Positions 62,883 to 64,000 of a stretch of DNA of 64,000 bases are shown here, piece by piece. Origin of the DNA: Paracoccus sp. (in: a-proteobacteria) (lineage in GTDB: Bacteria; Pseudomonadota; Alphaproteobacteria; Rhodobacterales; Rhodobacteraceae); the NCBI RefSeq assembly GCF_030538695.1, contig NZ_JAUNTN010000015.1:33166-97165 (forward strand), in the 5' to 3' direction. Numbering within the stretch: the first letter of the stretch is position 1; every line of letters starts with the position of its first letter. Below the pieces are notes generated by a model. That model had not been told where the DNA came from. It searched no databases and worked only from the letters and a program-made list of their open reading frames with translations. Position numbers and translations under genes: made by a program.

Positions 62883-63124
62883 TCCATCCCCAAGGCGGCT
62901 TTATACACTTCCAGAATCGCTTCTTCTTCTGCGATGTCGTCGCCGTCGCGCTTGCGCAGGGCGATGATCTTGCGGATCACCTTGGCATCAAACCCGCGCG
63001 CCTTCGCCTCGGCCATGACCTCTTTCTGATGCTCGGCAATGTCCTGCTTTTCAGCCTCAAGCTGTTCGTATCGTTCGATGAACTGGCGCAACTCATCGGC
63101 GGGGATGCTGTAACTGTCGGTCAT
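62876..63124 (-). CDS. DUF2312 / GapR-family protein on the mobile element
   Basis: The 82-residue protein matches the GapR (UPF0335) pattern: ADELRQFIERYEQLEAEKQD, then VMAEAKARGFDAKVIRKIIA and LRKRDGDDIAEEEAILEVYK. GapR of Caulobacter binds AT-rich, overtwisted DNA ahead of replication forks; phage copies are common. ATG 63124 follows AAGGAGAACCACA. The frame stays open upstream to ATG 63253, which has its own site (AGAGGATCGAAAG), giving an alternative 125-residue form. Confidence 0.85.
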   Translation of the reverse strand: MTDSYSIPADELRQFIERYEQLEAEKQDIAEHQKEVMAEAKARGFDAKVIRKIIALRKRDGDDIAEEEAILEVYKAALGMEW

Positions 63125-63253
63125 TGTGGTTCTCCTTTCACGGCCAACAGGCCGGTTGAATAAAGCCGGGTCAGCCGCAAGCGCAGCGGCAATGGACGCG
63201 TGACGCGGTGCCTCTGCGGCATCGACCTCTTGCACTGGCGTCTGATCATTCAT

Positions 63254-63444
63254 CTTTCGATCCTCTCGATTTCCGCGCGGGACGCAGCCTGCAACCTGAC
63301 CGCTGCGCCCCACGATCCGCCGCACCGTGCGGCGAATGGGTGTTTCAAAGGGCCGCCCCGGCTGATTGAGGGGTGCGCCGGGGCGGCAGGTGCTGTGTGG
63401 GGCAGTGCGGCACAGGACAGGCCGGGTGATCCACGCAGGGTCCG
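63254..63444. other. Short gap in the element, nothing recognised
   Basis: No minus-strand gene with a ribosome-binding site lies here. It may hold the promoter for the DUF2312 gene, but no clear boxes were found. Confidence 0.4.
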
Positions 63445-63537
63445 TTAATCTCGGTCCGTCAGGACCATCAGCAGCATCACGACAAGCGATGCGGCGACGG
63501 TGCTGATCAGGATCAGGGCAATCGGGTCCGTGGTCAT
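63445..63537 (-). CDS. Single-span 30-residue membrane peptide
   Basis: The frame from ATG 63537 encodes MTTDPIALILISTVAASLVV followed by MLLMVLTDRD, a single membrane helix with charged ends. Its start overlaps the stop of the upstream gene as ATGA, so it is probably translationally coupled. The size recalls phage holin-like or membrane-anchor peptides, but that is inference. Confidence 0.55.
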   Translation of the reverse strand: MTTDPIALILISTVAASLVVMLLMVLTDRD

Positions 63538-63890
63538 TGCGCACTCCGGATCAGTTCCAGCGCCGCGAACAGGACGGTCAGTGCCGGGAAAAACAGCAGG
63601 CCAAGGGTGATCCCGGCGGCGATGTAGCCCGCCTTTGCCAGCCAGCCGTTGCCCGGCACCCAGTCCAGCCCGGTCGGGTCGTTGGCATGGGTCTGGCGTC
63701 CCGCCTCGGCGTGGTATTGCTGGACCTCGTGTTGCGCCTGATGGGCGCGGACCATTTCGGCGCGGGCGTAAGCCCATGGGTCGTCAAAGGCCGCAAAATC
63801 GGCCTGATCGTCAGCGGTCAGCGGATAGCCGCGCTGGCGGATGATGCCGACCTCCAAAGCGTCGGCGGCGGTGCGGGGGTGGATGGTCAT
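63534..63890 (-). CDS. Hypothetical phage-type protein with C-terminal membrane segment
   Basis: The 118-residue protein begins MTIHPRTAADALEVGIIRQR. It has a helical, Gln/Ala/His-rich middle (AHQAQHEVQQYHAEAGRQTH) and one or two hydrophobic helices at about residues 84-113. It is coupled by 4 bp to the 30-residue peptide. No family is recognised. Confidence 0.6.
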   Translation of the reverse strand: MTIHPRTAADALEVGIIRQRGYPLTADDQADFAAFDDPWAYARAEMVRAHQAQHEVQQYHAEAGRQTHANDPTGLDWVPGNGWLAKAGYIAAGITLGLLFFPALTVLFAALELIRSAQ

Positions 63891-63952
63891 TGCTCTGATC
63901 CTGTCTACTGTCGTTCTGGATGCTGGCCCGCACGGGGCCAGACACCGGAATG

Positions 63953-64000
63953 TCAGCCGTCGCAGCGGCCGAGGCCGCTGCCGTCGCCGCGGCCGAAGCC
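63953..64000 (-). CDS. Possible C-terminus of a Gly-rich protein (runs off window)
   Basis: The minus strand, in the frame ending at TGA 63953-63955, reads GFGRGDGSGLGRCDG, a Gly/Asp-rich tail of the kind seen on small phage proteins. The alternative frame is Ala-rich and open further. The DNA is simple GC-rich repeat, so this is weak. Confidence 0.3.
   Translation of the reverse strand, partial: GFGRGDGSGLGRCDG

Larger units (their letters stand above)
60602..64000 (-). mobile_element. Edge of an integrated prophage or genomic island
   Basis: An integrase, an excisionase-like HTH protein and a run of short, overlapping minus-strand genes of phage type begin at the interruption of a glycosyltransferase gene and continue to the window end. 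No structural, lysis or replication gene is visible yet, so prophage versus island cannot be settled. Confidence 0.8.

Noticed and set aside
63953-64000. GC-rich simple sequence at the window end as a regulatory repeat
   Set aside because: Too short and cut off by the window; more likely the coding end of a Gly- or Ala-rich protein.

Overview
The window is high-GC chromosomal DNA from an alphaproteobacterium of the Rhodobacteraceae, most likely Paracoccus or a close relative. This rests on the gene set and its arrangement: lptB-hpf-ptsN, a PetP/PetR-type regulator pair beside ilvE, the rimP-nusA-ylxR-infB operon, comF-grxC-nitrilase, a DUF1467 protein after methylmalonyl-CoA epimerase, and a dispersed intergenic element built around GGGATATTT. 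No rRNA, CRISPR array or convincing tRNA gene is visible. The genus call is inference.

Layout. 1-5 kb: the end of lptB, hibernation factor hpf, ptsN, ilvE, and a MarR regulator coupled to an OmpR-type response regulator. 5-11 kb: secA, a parvulin isomerase, argJ with an unusual Lys/Ala-rich tail, mutT, and an orphan 41-residue protein. 11.7-17.5 kb: the infB-ylxR-nusA-rimP operon on the minus strand, with a terminator-like attenuator in its leader and a 54-residue ORF between rimP and nusA. 17.5-24.6 kb: aminopeptidase pip, ubiG, a MarR regulator with a nitrilase, grxC, comF, a methyltransferase, hemH and an L,D-transpeptidase. 24.7-30.5 kb: five genes joined by 4-bp overlaps (hslO, a NUDIX hydrolase, cca, an MsbA-type ABC exporter, an RNA m5U methyltransferase). 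30.5-33.5 kb: a receiver-PP2C phosphatase divergent from a stand-alone HPt protein, then ilvA.

33.5-48 kb: a decayed membrane-protein gene, argG coupled to a degenerate transglycosylase, a SnoaL-like protein, a LuxR-type regulator remnant, moaB, fmt coupled to an 18-repeat MORN protein, nadE, a DUF1992 protein, a D-lactate dehydrogenase-like flavoprotein, a frameshifted gene, a GH25 muramidase lipoprotein, a CPBP membrane protein and aspS. 48-60 kb: a GNAT acetyltransferase, a response regulator with a degenerate HPt-like tail, methylmalonyl-CoA epimerase, several small conserved proteins, an M48 lipoprotein protease, ilvBH, bpt and glnE.

From about 60.6 kb to the end lies the edge of an integrated element. 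A tyrosine integrase interrupts a glycosyltransferase gene and is followed by an excisionase-like protein, small phage-type proteins and a GapR-family (DUF2312) protein. The element continues past the window.

Most genes are housekeeping: translation, amino acid synthesis (Ile/Val, Arg), cofactors (NAD, haem, ubiquinone, Moco), envelope and nitrogen control. The unusual material is in the intergenic repeats, the decayed genes, a few altered enzymes and the mobile element. I did not find a clearly new multi-gene system.
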